Shown here piece after piece: positions 61,801-64,000 of a DNA stretch of 64,000 bases. The translations under genes were made by a program, and so were the position numbers. A model generated the notes under the pieces. That model was not told the origin of the DNA, searched no databases, and saw only the letters and a program-made list of their open reading frames with translations. Where the stretch lies: contig NC_047066.1 in the NCBI RefSeq assembly GCF_902459465.1, forward strand, positions 7,505,047 to 7,569,046, written 5' to 3'. The first letter of the stretch is position 1. Each line of letters opens with the position of its first letter. The DNA is from Asterias rubens (Eukaryota > Echinodermata > Asteroidea > Forcipulatida > Asteriidae).

Positions 61801-63152
61801 TAATCTTTTGACAATTTCAAACTCGTCTCAAAATAATAGAAGAGTTTACTATAGAGCTGGACTTGAACCTGTAACCTCTGAATTACTGAGCTTTCTAGCC
61901 CTTGGTTGGTGGTCCCCTAATTTTGTCAATATCTTTGTTCACGGACGCCAGTCAGAAGCCATTCAACCTATAATTGTCATTTAGCTAGGAATCGGACCAG
62001 GGTTCAAGTCCTGCTTTGATTTTTCATTTCATTTCATTTTATTTGCCAGCAAACATGAAAAAACACATACATGTACTAAAAATTGCACATCAAAGATTTA
62101 CAAGAAAAAGCAATACAATGGTTATAAAAAGAGAACAAAAAAAATACGTACAACACTAGAAAATTACTGAGAAACCTGGCTTGGCCGCGGGCAGATATAA
62201 GGATTGTGTAGGAAACACCTCCTTATTCAACCCCAAAGTTACTTTAACATCTCACATGAAAATGCTCCGCGCAAAAACGTTGTATCTCCCTTTTAAGCAA
62301 GAAACAATGTCTTGACAATTCCAAACACCCCCCAAGTGCTATTTCAGAAGATCCAACGCTTTCCACTGACGCAATGATAAGTTTGTTTTATTCAGCCTAA
62401 AAGTTTCTCAACATTTCTCAATGCCGTTTCCTTTTAGCAGCATTCCCATCTTCCCTGGCTGTTTCTAAGTACAACTCTCTATAATCTTTAAAGTTCAGTA
62501 CAATCCACTTGTCTATAAACAGGCATGTATATGCTTCGTTTTTGAAAGGGCAAGGGCACCAAGGTTTTTTCTCCTTGGTACAGGGCATCCTATAAGGAAA
62601 TTGTAAATTTATACTAGAGCATTTCAAGGGCACCAAGGCAATGACCTGGGCCAATTTAAAAAAGCTGCTTAATATAAAAAAACTGCTTGAAATTCAGCAG
62701 GGCACCAGTCACAACAGTGTAAACTCAATGTAATTTTGGCTGATAACCTGTTTATGATGTGAAGCAATACTTTTCTGTGCTAAGCAAGTTTGTGTGGTTA
62801 CAGGCTTTTTAAAATTGGGCCCTGGGGGCCTTCGTGAAGCATCAGGCCTGGACAAAATTTCACTTACCCCTTGCCCCGCCATACTGGAAGGGTCAGTCCG
62901 GACAGGGTCACTCTGTCTCGTCCCTGGCTGATTATAACTAGACCCATGAGGGACGGACCGATCCACAGAGTCATGTCTGTGGGACACTGGAGTATCTGCC
63001 ATGGCCTCGTCTAGATTATTCACCGTGACCATGAAGGGACTGTTACTATGGGAGGACAAGTACTGTACAACTAGATCGACCAGCTCCTCCTTCTCACGAC
63101 AGGCCAGCGTGGAGATGTCCCTGGCTGCCAGGTACTGGCGTAGATCCTTTAC
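58824..63152 (-). CDS. RNF34: RNF34/RFFL-type RING E3 ubiquitin ligase, 3' five exons (5' part outside window)
   Basis: Exons in transcript order: 63152-62868, 61637-61482, 60997-60808, 59439-59371, 59002-58824, all GT-AG and in phase, ending in TAA. The first visible exon holds a SAP-like segment ([30 protein letters not shown], split here as [15 protein letters not shown] and [11 protein letters not shown]) followed by a Ser/Pro-rich linker. The third has a second helical element ([29 protein letters not shown]). The last carries a C3HC4 [34 protein letters not shown], with the C-terminus RAVHVFRS. Vertebrate RNF34 (CARP1) and RFFL (CARP2) have this order after an N-terminal FYVE-like finger, which must lie past 64000. 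They ubiquitinate apoptosis and signalling proteins at endosomal membranes. RNF34 and RFFL are vertebrate duplicates, so the symbol is a family label. Confidence 0.9.
59086..59260. mobile_element. MITE family A fragment in the last RNF34 intron
   Basis: The left half only: TTAAGGGCACTGGACACCTT, TGTCAAAGACCAGTATACTC and GAAAGAAAAAGCACCCTAGT. The right half is absent. Confidence 0.75.
59815..59995 (-). mobile_element. tRNA-headed SINE copy in RNF34 intron
   Basis: In reverse it reads GTATACGG, CTTCTGACTGGCACCCTACA, GGGCTGGATAGGGCTGAG, TTGGTAGAATACCGGCAC, AGGTCAAATCCCACTCCAG and TTTTGTCTTTGTTCATCCCC, matching 63419-63600 including the pre-tRNA part. Confidence 0.7.
61840..61995 (-). mobile_element. 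tRNA-headed SINE copy in RNF34 intron
   Basis: In reverse it reads GGCTTCTGACTGGCGTCCGT, AACAAAGATATTGACAAAAT, GGGCTAGAAAGCTCAG, then AGGTTACAGGTTCAAGTCC. Same family as 63504 with a small deletion in the anticodon arm. Confidence 0.65.
62035..62225 (-). repeat. Second copy of the TTTGCTGGCAAATAAAAT retroposon tail, in RNF34 intron
   Basis: ATTTTATTTGCCAGCAAACA ... CAATACAATGGTTATAAAAA ... AAATTACTGAGAAACC ... GGATTGTGTAGGAAACACC is the reverse of 32390-32595, about 85 percent alike by eye. Confidence 0.65.
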
Positions 63153-63307
63153 CTTCAACGATAATAAAAAAAATCAAGGACTTTCATTTGGGTTCAATCT
63201 CTCTCCTCTTCACTCCTTAACTCTTCATGTTGGATGGCTTGTTTACTGCAAAATGTTTTTTTAATACAAAATTACAAAAAAATTTTTTTTAAAGAGTGTA
63301 ACTTTTG

Positions 63308-63812
63308 TAGGACAAAAAACACAATGTCCACAGATTTACACTAAACTTACACAGTTTGAAAATAATGATAGTAGAAAGCTTTCCCTGAAAATATTACATG
63401 CTGAGGTGCCGTAGCCCTGGCTACAGGGCAGTTAACGGTTGTATGGCTTCTGACTGGCACCCCCGAACAAAGACATTGACAAAATAGGGACACCGCCAAT
63501 ATAGGGCTAGATAGCTCAGTTGGTAGAGCGCCGGCACGTTAATCCGGAGGTCGTTGGTTCGAATCCCACTCTAGTCAATTCTTTGTTCAACCCCAAAATC
63601 ATTTCAAAAATTTACCCAGTCAGTTTCCCTTGTGGTTTATATTGAAAATAATGAGACAAAAATTATTTTAAGCATTTACAAAGGTTTTTTTCATGACATT
63701 GTTTTACTCATTTCTCAAAAACTACAGCACCTCAGTAAGTAATATTTGAAGGGAAGCTTTCCACTATCATTATCTTCAAACTCTGTAAGTTTGATGTAAA
63801 TCTATGGACATT
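63308..63812. mobile_element. MITE family C copy 2, interrupted by a SINE
   Basis: The left part (63308-63418) and right part (about 63651-63812) align with the copy at 34809-35150. Between them, 63419-63650 is a tRNA-headed SINE. The insertion lies in RNF34 intronic DNA. Confidence 0.75.
63419..63650 (+). mobile_element. tRNA-headed SINE, best-preserved copy
   Basis: At 63504-63580 is a tRNA-like body: box A TAGCTCAGTTGGTAGAG, box B GGTTCGAATCC and a 7-bp acceptor-like stem. It is followed by TTCTTTGTTCAACCCCAAA and a tail with CCTTGTGGTTTATATTGA. The position 33 base of the anticodon loop is C instead of T, and many similar copies exist, so this is a SINE rather than a tRNA gene. Confidence 0.75.
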
Positions 63813-64000
63813 AAATCCTTTAAGCCTGGAATTTTTTATAACAGCTGCACGTTTGTATCTTCCTGGTTATATATTATAGTCAGGCATGCCAATTTTTTTA
63901 GACCCATTTAAATACCACTTTGTAAGGGTTTTGATAGCCCTATATAGAGGACTCTTTCTCTGTACACAGATACAGAGTCCTAACTATTAAGGCACGTTTC

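Larger units (their letters stand above)
63153..64000 (-). other. RNF34 intron running off the window
   Basis: The acceptor GAAG at 63153-63156 (minus strand) precedes the SAP exon. The remaining sequence is family C MITE with its inserted SINE, then about 190 bp with no recognisable feature. Confidence 0.7.

Noticed and set aside
63504..63580. Apparent tRNA-Asn gene
   Set aside because: The cloverleaf is incomplete (C instead of T at the base before the anticodon, weak anticodon stem) and the same body with the same tail occurs repeatedly, so it is a SINE.

Overview
The window is animal nuclear DNA. It holds intron-rich genes with GT-AG introns, 3'-UTR-rich intergenic DNA and a heavy load of small transposons. 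The tRNA-derived SINEs, the CR1/L2-like LINE and the TTAA-flanked MITE families, together with the vertebrate-like protein families, suggest an invertebrate deuterostome. An echinoderm, perhaps a sea star, is my best guess, but the species cannot be read from the sequence.

Four conserved genes can be modelled exon by exon. (1) 807-1758 (+): the last exons of DRG1, a ribosome-associated GTPase, with its C-terminal TGS region. (2) 8609-29632 (-): a 17-exon, in-frame model of EIF4ENIF1/4E-T (1,404 residues), the eIF4E-binding translational repressor of P-bodies. It lies tail-to-tail with DRG1, the same arrangement as in human 22q12. (3) 36179-48932 (+): a complete 17-exon mitochondrial-type thioredoxin reductase (TXNRD2-like, 528 residues). 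It ends Gly-Cys-Sec-Gly, with an in-frame UGA and candidate SECIS hairpins downstream. (4) 58824-63152 (-): the 3' five exons of an RNF34/RFFL-type RING E3 ligase; its N-terminal zinc-finger exons lie beyond the window.

4E-T and the thioredoxin reductase are divergent across about 6.5 kb (29637-36178), which probably holds both promoters and an undetected 5' exon of 4E-T. TXNRD and RNF34 are convergent across about 10 kb (48933-58823), which contains a 5'-truncated LINE with an open 434-codon reverse transcriptase ORF.

The rest is mostly repeats. At least six MITE families share TTAA target-site duplications and (T)TTAAAGG-like ends. There are also long snap-back elements, a tRNA-headed SINE family, and one 1.54-kb non-autonomous DNA transposon with a GTATTT duplication. 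Several elements are nested, which gives a relative order of insertion, and one MITE end forms part of the 3' splice site of the selenocysteine exon of TXNRD. The genes share no evident pathway and this is not an operon or defence island. The unusual material lies in gene structure (split motifs, a microexon, a duplicated splice acceptor, repeat-built protein segments) and in the mobile elements.
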